From: Paenibacillus pectinilyticus
GTDB lineage: Bacteria; Bacillota; Bacilli; Paenibacillales; NBRC-103111
Assembly (NCBI RefSeq): GCF_001700435.1
Contig: NZ_LYPC01000020.1
Location: 373,678-437,677 of the forward strand
Direction: 5' to 3'
DNA: 64,000 nt
The position numbers and the translations under genes were made by a program. Positions 52,975-60,230 of the stretch are shown here, in pieces (within the stretch, counting starts at the first letter, position 1; each line of letters starts with the position of its first letter). The notes beneath the pieces were generated by a model. It did not search any database, had not been told where the DNA came from, and saw nothing but the letters and a program-made list of their open reading frames with translations.

Positions 52975-53862
52975 ATGGTCAAATCTCCGGATCTACGAGA
53001 TCTTCCCTATGTCATGCAGCAAGGTGTGAAGTACTTTGAGTTGGTAGCAGAGCCGGTGGAGCAAGAAATATTACCTGGTATTTTTATAAAAGGGTGGGGC
53101 TACAACGGCAGCATTCCGGGGCCTACGATTCGCGTATATCCAGGGGATTGGGTGATCATTCGTGTGCACAACCATCTCCCCGAAGCGACAAGTGTACATT
53201 GGCATGGGCTGGATGTACCGAATCGGATGGATGGTGTGCCAGCTGTGGAGCCTTCCCCTTATATTGAACACGGGCAGTATTTTGACTATCATTTTCAAAT
53301 TGTAAATCCACCTGGTACCCATATGTATCACACCCATGTTGATGTGGTTATGCAAGAATTGATGGGTTTGTGCGGCGGCTTCATCATCGAGGATCCGTAC
53401 GAGTGTGAGGTTCAAAAGGACTACTTTATCATGCTGCAAGAGTTTCACCTGAAAGGGTTGGAAAAAGGTATGGTGAAGCCAGGGTATTTTGAGCTTGAAA
53501 CCATGTCAGACTCGTTTAACTTTTTCACGATGAATGGCCGCTGCTTCCCACACACGACTTCGCTACCTGTTCGATATGGGGAGGATATGCGCATTCGTTT
53601 TGGAAATATTGGCATGAATGCTCATCCGATTCATTTTCACGGACATCAATTCTGGATCGCTGCCATGGACGGAAATTTCATTCCTTCGTATAACAGGGAA
53701 CTTCGAAATACTGTATTAGTACCTAGCGGAGTTACGGTAGATATCGAATTTACCGCTCAAAATCCGGGCGTTTGGCCGCTGCATTGCCATATGCCGCATC
53801 ATACGTCCAATAACATGACAAAGGCCACTGGCGGGATGTTTACGACCGTTCAGTATGTGTAG
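52975..53862 (+). CDS. Two-domain multicopper oxidase
   Basis: A 295-residue multicopper oxidase with two cupredoxin domains instead of the usual three. All copper ligands are visible: VHWHGLD and HMYHTHVD (trinuclear site, domain 1), HPIHFHGHQFW and PLHCHMPHHTSNNM (type 1 Cys, His and Met, domain 2). No signal peptide is seen, so it may be cytoplasmic or exported otherwise. Possible substrates are phenols, bilirubin or metal ions. ATG 52975 follows GGGAGGGAG; upstream codons have no such site. Confidence 0.92.
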   Translation: MVKSPDLRDLPYVMQQGVKYFELVAEPVEQEILPGIFIKGWGYNGSIPGPTIRVYPGDWVIIRVHNHLPEATSVHWHGLDVPNRMDGVPAVEPSPYIEHGQYFDYHFQIVNPPGTHMYHTHVDVVMQELMGLCGGFIIEDPYECEVQKDYFIMLQEFHLKGLEKGMVKPGYFELETMSDSFNFFTMNGRCFPHTTSLPVRYGEDMRIRFGNIGMNAHPIHFHGHQFWIAAMDGNFIPSYNRELRNTVLVPSGVTVDIEFTAQNPGVWPLHCHMPHHTSNNMTKATGGMFTTVQYV

Positions 53863-53886
53863 AGACAATCGTTATAGCTTGTATTT

Positions 53887-53920
53887 GAAGAAGAGGAGCC
53901 TCGGGCTCCTCTTCTTTTCT
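53887..53920 (+). terminator. Terminator after the multicopper oxidase
   Basis: GAAGAAGAGGAGCC, loop TCG, GGCTCCTCTTCTTTTC. A strong stem with T-rich tail; the reverse strand is A-rich on the other side, so it may serve both neighbours. Confidence 0.9.
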
Positions 53921-53965
53921 TTACATATGCAATCCGAACCTCACTTGTGAAGCTACAAGAATTGT

Positions 53966-54700
53966 CTATAACTCTTCAATAACGGAGCCTTGAACAAATT
54001 GATCACCTAGTAATAACGCGATTAGTTTTTTAGCAACTGTTGCCGGAGAAGCAAGCATACCTCGTTCTTTTGCCCTTTTAAAAATATCCGCTGAGGCAAA
54101 GCTGCTGCTATTTGCGTCCCTAGCTTCCTCCTGCAGACTTGTGTCAATCATTCCAGGCCAAACCGAAATGACTTTTACAGAAGATGAATCATCACCTTGT
54201 TCTGTGCCAACACATTTTGAAAACACATCAAGACCTGATTTCGCTGCAGAATAAACGCTCATCCCAGGAATTAGATTCTTTGCAGACATGGAGGAAATGT
54301 TTAAGACACGTCTTTCGATTTGAAAATATTGAGAAAAACGAATAAAGAATGAGATTAATAGGATTGGTGCAAGTAAATTGATATGCAGATTATGAATTAA
54401 CTCTTGTGTGCTACTTTCTTCAATCCTACATAAAGGAGAAATAACTGCCGCATTATTCACAAGGTAAATTTTTTCGGCATTTCGTACATCGATTCTACTG
54501 AATACTTGCTCCATCATGTTTTCAATGTTGTCGACATTGTTTAAATCAAACTCGAAGTAATCCATATGATTGCTACTAGAAATCAAGGTTTCATTCTTAT
54601 TTCTTGAAATGCAAATGAGATGGTGATCAGGAGAAATGAGGTTCTCAGCAATGGCTTCACCTAGACCTCTGGATGTACCTGTGATTATAAAATATTTCAA
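53966..54700 (-). CDS. Short-chain dehydrogenase (YueD/benzil reductase-like)
   Basis: A 244-residue SDR. Cofactor site TGTSRGLGEAIAEN with ISRN after beta-2 suggests NADP, NNAAV is the variant of NNAG, NISSMSAKNLIPGMSVYSAAK contains the Ser-Tyr-Lys triad (described in two parts: NISSMSAK and YSAAKSGL). The pattern matches Bacillus YueD, a benzil reductase. TTG 54700 is the start, with AAGGAG nine bases upstream. Its promoter carries a perfect -35 and a repeat cluster. Confidence 0.9.
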   Translation of the reverse strand: MKYFIITGTSRGLGEAIAENLISPDHHLICISRNKNETLISSSNHMDYFEFDLNNVDNIENMMEQVFSRIDVRNAEKIYLVNNAAVISPLCRIEESSTQELIHNLHINLLAPILLISFFIRFSQYFQIERRVLNISSMSAKNLIPGMSVYSAAKSGLDVFSKCVGTEQGDDSSSVKVISVWPGMIDTSLQEEARDANSSSFASADIFKRAKERGMLASPATVAKKLIALLLGDQFVQGSVIEEL

Positions 54701-54729
54701 AATGAAATCTCCTTCACGAATTGGTATCT

Positions 54730-54776
54730 GGTACTAGTACTAGGTACAATGTATGCCGTTATATGGAAATTGTCAA
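54730..54776 (-). promoter_or_regulatory. Promoter and repeat operator of the SDR gene
   Basis: On the minus strand: perfect -35 TTGACA (54776-54771), 17-base spacer, -10 TACATT (54753-54748), then GTACCTAGTACTAGTACC (54747-54730), with tandem TAGTAC units and partial palindromy exactly at the expected transcription start. A likely repressor site; the regulator is not named. Confidence 0.6.
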
Positions 54777-54852
54777 TTTGCATTGCACTGTAATTTCTGA
54801 ACTTGGGTCAGGAGGAGACAATCGTTATACTCATTTTTTCCGCTAAAGTCCA

Positions 54853-54882
54853 TTGACGCTGAGCAACACTTCTGGGTAAGAT
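54853..54882 (+). promoter_or_regulatory. Probable thrS promoter
   Basis: TTGACG (54853-54858), 18-base spacer, TAAGAT (54877-54882). It lies about 50 bases before the first T-box stem. Confidence 0.5.
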
Positions 54883-54934
54883 AAAAGCCATAATCACATA
54901 TGAGGTCATGATCAAAGACATGATTTCCTACACG

Positions 54935-55200
54935 AACTGCCCAGAGAGAGAAGTAATAGCTGAAATCTTCTCCTGTCACCGGTTGGAAATTACCCCTTTG
55001 TAGCTGTGACGTTGAACCCTCTGAGTTCACCTCAAGGAAGTATGCGGCACCGCCTTATCCCCGATATCGGATACCAATAAGGTCTTGCTTGTCGTTGCTT
55101 TGGTTGATATCAAGGTGAACGTAGAAGCAAGTCGAATTAGGGTGGAACCACGAGCTGAACGCACTCGTCCCTGTCTGGGATAGAGGCGTTTTTTTGCGTT
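54935..55200 (+). promoter_or_regulatory. T-box leader of thrS
   Basis: Antitermination leader that senses uncharged tRNA-Thr. Stem I begins around CCCAGAGAGAGAAGTA (54940-54954, with the AGTA of the S-turn), its 3' base is CTCTG near 55019-55023, and an ACC at 55016-55018 is a plausible threonine specifier. The conserved T-box AGGGTGGAACCACGAG is at 55139-55154. The terminator stem is AACGC..GTCCC with GGGAT..GCGTT, then seven T. The specifier assignment is tentative. Confidence 0.93.
55157..55198 (+). terminator. T-box terminator
   Basis: AACGCACTCGTCCC pairs with GGGATAGAGGCGTT (internal mismatches), followed by TTTTTTT. It competes with the antiterminator formed by the T-box sequence. 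Confidence 0.88.
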
Positions 55201-55230
55201 CAAAAATAGGAAGAAAGGGAGGCAAAGAAC

Positions 55231-57144
55231 ATGGAAATTCAAGTGATTTTATCAGATGGAACAAGTAGGAGGTATGCTGCTGGAACGACGGTAGAACAAG
55301 TAGCGGGATCTATTAGTCTAGGGTTGAAAAAAAATGCGATTGCTGGCCGAGTAGATGGTGAGCTGGTCGACCTGCAGCAACGGATTGACGCCGATTGTCA
55401 CCTCGAAATCGTGACACTTGAAAGTAAACAGGGGATAGACGTGTACCGGCATAGTACAGCACATGTGTTGGCTCAAGCACTGAAACGCATCTATGGTGAA
55501 CAAGCGATTCAGCTGGGTATCGGTCCCGTTATTGAAGATGGCTTCTATTATGACATTGACATTGATAAGCCATTATCAAGTGAAGACCTGCTTGCGATTG
55601 AAGCTGAGATGGAGAATGTTATTCAGGATAACTTCTCCATTGTTCGCCGAGTCGTCAGCCGAGATGAAGCCCTTCAAATTTTTGCGGACAAAGGGGAGTC
55701 GTATAAGGTTGAACTGATTAACGATCTGCCGGAGAACGTGGAAATATCGATTTATGATCAAGGTGAATTCTTTGACCTATGTCGAGGCCCGCATATGCCG
55801 TCTACAGGACGTATTAAAGCATTTAAGCTGCTCCATGTAGCAGGTGCATATTGGCGAGGGGATGCAAGTAACAAGATGCTGCAGCGCATCTACGGCACTG
55901 CTTTTCCGAAGAAAGCGCAGCTAGATGAGCACTTATACATGCTCGAAGAAGCGAAGAAGCGCGACCATCGCAAGCTGGGGAAGGAACTTGAGCTGTTCAT
56001 GTTCTCGGAAGAAGCGCCAGGTATGCCTTTCTATTTGCCGAAGGGGATGATCTTGCGCAATGAGCTTGAGAATTTTGCTCGCGAGCTTCAGCGGCTAAGG
56101 GACTATGAGGAAGTGCGGACGCCGCTCATGATGAACAACCGAATCTGGGAGGAGTCGGGGCACTGGGATCATTACAAAGACAATATGTATTTCACAAATG
56201 TGGATGAAACGAAGTTTGCGTTGAAGCCCATGAACTGCCCAGGGCACATGCTCATTTATAAAAACAGTTTGCATTCCTATCGGGAGTTGCCGATTCGTCT
56301 ATCCGAATTTGGTCAAGTCCACCGGCATGAGTTTTCAGGTGCATTGAATGGGATGATGCGTGTTCGTACATTTTGTCAGGATGATGCACATCTCTTTGTT
56401 TTGCCTGAACAGATCGAGGATGAAATTGGCCGCGTCATAGAGCTGATCGCTCACGTGTACCAGGTGTTCGGATTCGAATACAAGATTGAATTGTCCACTC
56501 GGCCGGACGACTACATGGGTTCTAGCGAACTATGGGATCAAGCGGAGAAATCGTTACAGCATGTTCTGGATAATAGGGGAATTGAATATCGTGTCAATGA
56601 AGGGGATGGCGCTTTTTATGGCCCCAAGATCGATTTTCACATCTTAGATGCGTTGAAACGGAGCTGGCAGTGCGGCACAATCCAATTGGATTTCCAAATG
56701 CCGGAGAAGTTCGATCTGAGTTATATCGGTGACGATAATTTGAAACATCGCCCTGTTGTGATACATCGTGCTGTGTATGGTTCGGTTGATCGGTTTATGG
56801 GAATTTTGACGGAGCACTTTGCTGGTGCATTCCCTCTGTGGTTGGCACCCGTGCAAGTGAAGATTCTCCCTGTATCCGACCATGAGCTGGACTATGCGTT
56901 TGAGGTGAAGAAAGCGTTGGAAGAAGCAGGCATACGGGTGGAACTAGATGTGCGGAGTGAGAAACTTGGTTATAAAATTCGCGAAGCGCAGCTAGAGAAA
57001 GTGATGTACATGCTCGTGCTTGGCGAGAAAGAACGCATCTCCGGCAACGTCTCCGTTCGAAAACGGGGCGAAGGTGATCTAGGACTCAGACCGATACCGG
57101 AGATGATCGAACAGATTGTTGCTGAAATTCGTTCAAAGCAATAA
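55231..57144 (+). CDS. thrS: Threonyl-tRNA synthetase
   Basis: Charges tRNA-Thr. 637 residues: TGS domain (1-60), editing domain (about 62-225), class II core (about 240-535) and anticodon-binding domain (about 540-637). MNCPGHMLIYK carries the zinc Cys, with RHEFSGALNGMMRVR as motif 2 and the later HRAVYGSVDRFMGIL as motif 3. GGGAGG precedes the ATG. Regulated by the T-box leader immediately upstream. Confidence 0.98.
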   Translation: MEIQVILSDGTSRRYAAGTTVEQVAGSISLGLKKNAIAGRVDGELVDLQQRIDADCHLEIVTLESKQGIDVYRHSTAHVLAQALKRIYGEQAIQLGIGPVIEDGFYYDIDIDKPLSSEDLLAIEAEMENVIQDNFSIVRRVVSRDEALQIFADKGESYKVELINDLPENVEISIYDQGEFFDLCRGPHMPSTGRIKAFKLLHVAGAYWRGDASNKMLQRIYGTAFPKKAQLDEHLYMLEEAKKRDHRKLGKELELFMFSEEAPGMPFYLPKGMILRNELENFARELQRLRDYEEVRTPLMMNNRIWEESGHWDHYKDNMYFTNVDETKFALKPMNCPGHMLIYKNSLHSYRELPIRLSEFGQVHRHEFSGALNGMMRVRTFCQDDAHLFVLPEQIEDEIGRVIELIAHVYQVFGFEYKIELSTRPDDYMGSSELWDQAEKSLQHVLDNRGIEYRVNEGDGAFYGPKIDFHILDALKRSWQCGTIQLDFQMPEKFDLSYIGDDNLKHRPVVIHRAVYGSVDRFMGILTEHFAGAFPLWLAPVQVKILPVSDHELDYAFEVKKALEEAGIRVELDVRSEKLGYKIREAQLEKVMYMLVLGEKERISGNVSVRKRGEGDLGLRPIPEMIEQIVAEIRSKQ

Positions 57145-57150
57145 AAAGGG

Positions 57151-58050
57151 CTACATGGACTCTTTTTCATACCAAGGGTTCAAATGAATGAGAACTTCAT
57201 CCACATCATGATGCTCATCCATAATAGACTTTTTGATCACGCGCGAGATATCATGCCCTTGTTTAATCGTTAGATCGCCTGGAATCGAGATGCGGGCATC
57301 GACCAAAATGTAATGTCCATGTTCTCGAGCGCGAACACGATCTATTCTTTTAACTTGAGGTACGGCTTCAATCAAGGCAGTAAATTGCGCGAGTCGGTGT
57401 TGATCGACGGTTTTTTCCATTAGGACATCGAAGGCTTCCTTGGCCATCTCGGCACCCAGTTTAAGTACAAGTAATGAGACCACAATTCCCGCTGCCGCAT
57501 CGCCATAACTTAGCCAGTGAATGTCATAAGCTTTACCGATAAATGCTAAACCGATCCCGATGACAGCAGCAAGTGAAGCATAGACATCCGCTAAGTGATC
57601 TTGTGCAGTGGCTATCAAGCTCTTACTGTTGGTATTGCGACCAATCTTAATCGTATAGACATAGAGAAGATATTTCCATACAACGGAAACAGCAGACGCG
57701 ACTAATGCAATTACACTTGGTGCGCTTGGTTCATGGAAGAGCGCAGAAACCGCATGATAACCGATATAAAGGGCAGCAATCACTAGGATGAAAGCGACAA
57801 ATCCTGAGCCAAGCACTTCCGCTTTGCCATGTCCGTAAGGATGATCTTCATCCGCGGGAAGCTTGGAAATACGCATAGCGCTTAGGGCGGCGACGGTTGC
57901 GATGATATCCCCAGCGTTGTGAACACCATCTGCTAATAAGACTTCACTATGGAAGAGCAGACCGATGATAATTTTGATCAGCGTAAGGAAAATGTTACTG
58001 AATAGTGAGAGCCATATGGCCAAAACGGATGACTTGTTGTCGATGTGCAT
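57151..58050 (-). CDS. Cation diffusion facilitator (CDF) transporter
   Basis: A 299-residue divalent-metal/proton antiporter with six helices and a cytoplasmic C-terminal domain (about 205-295). Metal site residues are in LLADGVHNAGDIIATV and HPYGHGKAEVLG of the first half and DAAAGIVVSLLVLK in the fifth helix. The C-terminal VRAREHGHYILVDARISIPG is typical. Metal may be Zn, Mn, Co or Fe. GGAGGTCATC precedes the ATG. Its 5' leader contains a terminator hairpin 35 to 65 bases before the start, suggesting transcription attenuation. Confidence 0.92.
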   Translation of the reverse strand: MHIDNKSSVLAIWLSLFSNIFLTLIKIIIGLLFHSEVLLADGVHNAGDIIATVAALSAMRISKLPADEDHPYGHGKAEVLGSGFVAFILVIAALYIGYHAVSALFHEPSAPSVIALVASAVSVVWKYLLYVYTIKIGRNTNSKSLIATAQDHLADVYASLAAVIGIGLAFIGKAYDIHWLSYGDAAAGIVVSLLVLKLGAEMAKEAFDVLMEKTVDQHRLAQFTALIEAVPQVKRIDRVRAREHGHYILVDARISIPGDLTIKQGHDISRVIKKSIMDEHHDVDEVLIHLNPWYEKESM

Positions 58051-58082
58051 GAATGATGACCTCCTACAGAATTGTTTCCCGA

Positions 58083-58115
58083 AGGAAAAAAAATCCCTCG
58101 ACCTATGGTCGAGGG
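58083..58115 (-). terminator. Terminator hairpin in the CDF gene's 5' leader
   Basis: On the minus strand AAATCCCTCGACC, loop ATA, GGTCGAGGGATTT, then a run of T. Nothing is coded upstream on that strand, so it lies between the promoter and the CDF start rather than after a gene. Confidence 0.85.
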
Positions 58116-58174
58116 ATTTGGCTGATTTTTATGGGCGAATCTAGCAAACTATCAATAATTGGCATATTCAACAC

Positions 58175-58227
58175 TTCACTTTACAGAAATATCTTTGTAT
58201 AATACCACACATAACGAGAAATCACAA
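58175..58227. promoter_or_regulatory. Divergent promoters sharing one symmetric -10
   Basis: Plus strand: TTCACT (58175-58180), 17-base spacer, TATAAT (58198-58203). Minus strand: TTGTGA (58227-58222), 17-base spacer, TATTAT (58204-58199). The two -10 elements overlap by five bases. Confidence 0.6.
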
Positions 58228-58261
58228 ACCACCAAACGTCTATGGAAGGAAGTCGATTCAC

Positions 58262-58525
58262 ATGCGTGTACATGAATTTAAAATCTCAAAGGATCTCGAA
58301 CGGAGCGATTTATCAAGTATTTCAGTGAAATCCTCTCATTTTATTTCGGATGTGACGCTCGATTTTCAGTGGGATGATAAGCACCATATAGTGGATGTGA
58401 AGAGCCTTCTCGGCATGCTGTTAGTTCCCATCAAAGGAGGTACAACTTTACGGCTTCTGACGAGAGGGAAGGACGAAGAAGAAGCGATGCATTTTATTTT
58501 TGATTTATTTCAAATCTTTTGTTGA
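58262..58525 (+). CDS. HPr-like protein lacking the phosphocarrier histidine
   Basis: An 87-residue protein that aligns by eye with HPr/Crh: the segment VDVKSLLGMLLVPIKGGTTL matches HPr VNLKSIMGVMSLGIAKGAEI, so Ser48 corresponds to the regulatory Ser46 phosphorylated by HPr kinase. The usual phosphocarrier region (IHARPA with His15) is replaced by LERSDLSS, so it cannot carry phosphate from enzyme I. Crh of Bacillus, which regulates carbon catabolism with CcpA, is a natural comparison. Function here is inference. AAGGAAG precedes ATG 58262. Confidence 0.72.
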   Translation: MRVHEFKISKDLERSDLSSISVKSSHFISDVTLDFQWDDKHHIVDVKSLLGMLLVPIKGGTTLRLLTRGKDEEEAMHFIFDLFQIFC

Positions 58526-58672
58526 ACATTTATTAGTATGCGCTTCCATAGCACAAAATGTGACCACTTTCTCACAAGATTGGATAGAGCGATACCGCGC
58601 TAAAAGGGATAGAATAGCAGATATAACTAGTGTGTTTACACGCTAGAATGGGCTGTTGGAGGTTGTGTTCAG

Positions 58673-59707
58673 ATGAGTAACTATCGCGTTGTCGTTGTTG
58701 GCTGTGGTGGTATGGCCAATGTATGGGTTGAAAATATGAAGCAAAGAGAAACCTGTGAGATTGTTGCACTTGTGGATATCAAAACAGAGTTCGCGCAAGC
58801 GATGGCTGACCGCCACGGGTTAACTTGCGGCGTATATACGGATGTAGAAGAAGCGATTCGTGAAAACGGTGCAAATCTGGTGCTGGATATTACGATACCG
58901 GCGAGTCATTTTCAAGTAGCGAGCACCGCGCTTCGGAATGCCTGTGATGTGCTCGGTGAGAAGCCAATGTCGGCTACGATGGCAGAGGCACGTGAACTTG
59001 TTCAGATTGCCGAAAAGGCGGGTAAGACACTGTCGATTATGCAAAATCGCCGCTATGACGCGAATATCCGTGCTCTTCGCGAGCTGATCCAATCCGGCAC
59101 GATTGGCCGCGTGGGATATGTAGGGGCGGACTTCTTCTTGGGTCCGCATTTTGGGGGCTTTCGCGATGCCATGGAAAGCCCGCTGATTCTAGACATGGCG
59201 ATCCATACCTTCGATCAGGCTCGGTTTATTACCGGGGCAGACCCCGTATCGGTGTACTGCCAGGAATTTAACCCGCCCGGCTCGTGGTACGCCGGGAATG
59301 CCTCTGCGATCTGCATCTATGAGATGTCAGACGGCTCTGTGTTCTGCTACCGCGGCTCTTGGTGCGCGGAAGGGGCGCCGACCTCTTGGGAGGCGGCGTG
59401 GCGTGTGACGGGCGAGCAGGGCACCGCTCTGTGGGACGGCGCGGGCGCACCGTACGCGGAGGTTGTTGCTGCCGGCGACCAAGACGGCAAGTTCCTTCGC
59501 GAGTTCACGCGTGTAGACGCGGACGTGAATTGGACAGGACGCAGCGGCCATGCCGGCTGCTTGGATGAGATGTTCGCGGCGCTGGCCGAAGGCCGCCGCG
59601 CGGAGACCGACTGCCGCGACAATATCAAGAGCATGGCGATGGTATTGGGCGCGCTGGACAGCGCGAAGCTGGGGCAGAAGGTCGACCTGCGCACGTATTG
59701 GAGCTAG
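58673..59707 (+). CDS. Gfo/Idh/MocA-family oxidoreductase
   Basis: A 344-residue NAD(P)-dependent sugar or inositol dehydrogenase-like protein. Rossmann site VVVGCGGMANVWV at the N-terminus, GEKPMSATMAEAREL with the conserved EKP Lys, and MAIHTFDQARFI as the C-terminal His motif. Substrate unknown. The last third (about 59270-59700) is visibly more GC-rich than the start, with no frame break. A decaying repeat tract begins right after the stop. Monocistronic. Confidence 0.92.
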   Translation: MSNYRVVVVGCGGMANVWVENMKQRETCEIVALVDIKTEFAQAMADRHGLTCGVYTDVEEAIRENGANLVLDITIPASHFQVASTALRNACDVLGEKPMSATMAEARELVQIAEKAGKTLSIMQNRRYDANIRALRELIQSGTIGRVGYVGADFFLGPHFGGFRDAMESPLILDMAIHTFDQARFITGADPVSVYCQEFNPPGSWYAGNASAICIYEMSDGSVFCYRGSWCAEGAPTSWEAAWRVTGEQGTALWDGAGAPYAEVVAAGDQDGKFLREFTRVDADVNWTGRSGHAGCLDEMFAALAEGRRAETDCRDNIKSMAMVLGALDSAKLGQKVDLRTYWS

Positions 59708-59725
59708 GCAGGCGCAGCTGCTTAG

Positions 59726-59891
59726 CATTGAATTACACTGTATTGCACAGTATAGCACTACATTGCACTGTAACGCTTCGAAATTCATTGAACTGCATTG
59801 CACTGTATTGCATTGCTAGCAATGCATAACACTGTACTGCATTCGAAATGTAATGAATTGAATTGCATTGAAATCGCATTGAATCGCATGC
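59726..59891. repeat. Degenerate tandem repeat tract (ATTGCACTGTA type)
   Basis: About 165 bases of low-complexity sequence with repeating ATTGCA and CACTGTA words. Near-identical 13-mers occur at 59735-59747 (ACACTGTATTGCA), 59800-59812 (GCACTGTATTGCA) and 59829-59841 (ACACTGTACTGCA); TTCGAAAT occurs twice. Spacing is irregular, so it is a decayed or expanding repeat, not a CRISPR array. No gene is coded here. Confidence 0.8.
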
Positions 59892-59936
59892 AAAAAGCCT
59901 ACAAACCACACGATGTGTGCGTTTGTAGGCTTTTTA
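59890..59936. terminator. Bidirectional terminator
   Basis: AAAAAGCCTACAAAC pairs perfectly with GTTTGTAGGCTTTTT around a CACACGATGTGTGC inner hairpin. Confidence 0.93.
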
Positions 59937-60008
59937 TACGCGCAAAATCTAAAACTAACTAACAAGCTTCCGTAGAAGGATATGGCGCAAATTTAGGTAG
60001 TCGTGAAG

Positions 60009-60198
60009 TTAACTGGAAAACATCCATCTATTTTTCACATGTCTTGCTGTTTTCTCAACTTAGATGGATTTCCTACAGTTAATCTGGCAGAATACGCTGT
60101 TTTCAAGCGAAACGAGTCAAATTAACGTCATGAAATCCAGTTATTCATGGTTTTCTGTCCGTTTGGCTGGAATTACCTGCATGAAATCCAGTTATTCC
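60009..60198. repeat. Cluster of palindromic intergenic repeat units
   Basis: Four related units in alternating orientation, consensus about AACTGGATTTCATGCAGTTAAT: minus at 60009-60029, plus at 60062-60082, minus at 60122-60146 and minus at 60171-60198. The first two form a long inverted repeat; the last two share CATGAAATCCAGTTATTC exactly. Resembles REP/MITE-like elements. The interval 59937-60230 holds no gene. Confidence 0.75.
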
Positions 60199-60230
60199 AC
60201 ACACATGCGGGCTAGCCGGATTGATCCGTT

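Noticed and set aside
54730..54747. FapR (fatty acid regulator) operator
   Set aside because: Some similarity to the sequence I remember, but I cannot confirm the consensus and the flanks differ, so no regulator is named.
54773..55030. Minus-strand open frame of 85 codons
   Set aside because: It overlaps the thrS promoter and the T-box stem I, with no ribosome binding site of note.
58116..58190. NiCo or Mn riboswitch in the CDF leader
   Set aside because: The leader has a terminator but I could not find the conserved G-rich junction or loop sequences by eye; left as an unassigned attenuator.
59726..59891. CRISPR array
   Set aside because: Repeats are short, degenerate and irregularly spaced, with no unique spacers and no cas genes nearby.
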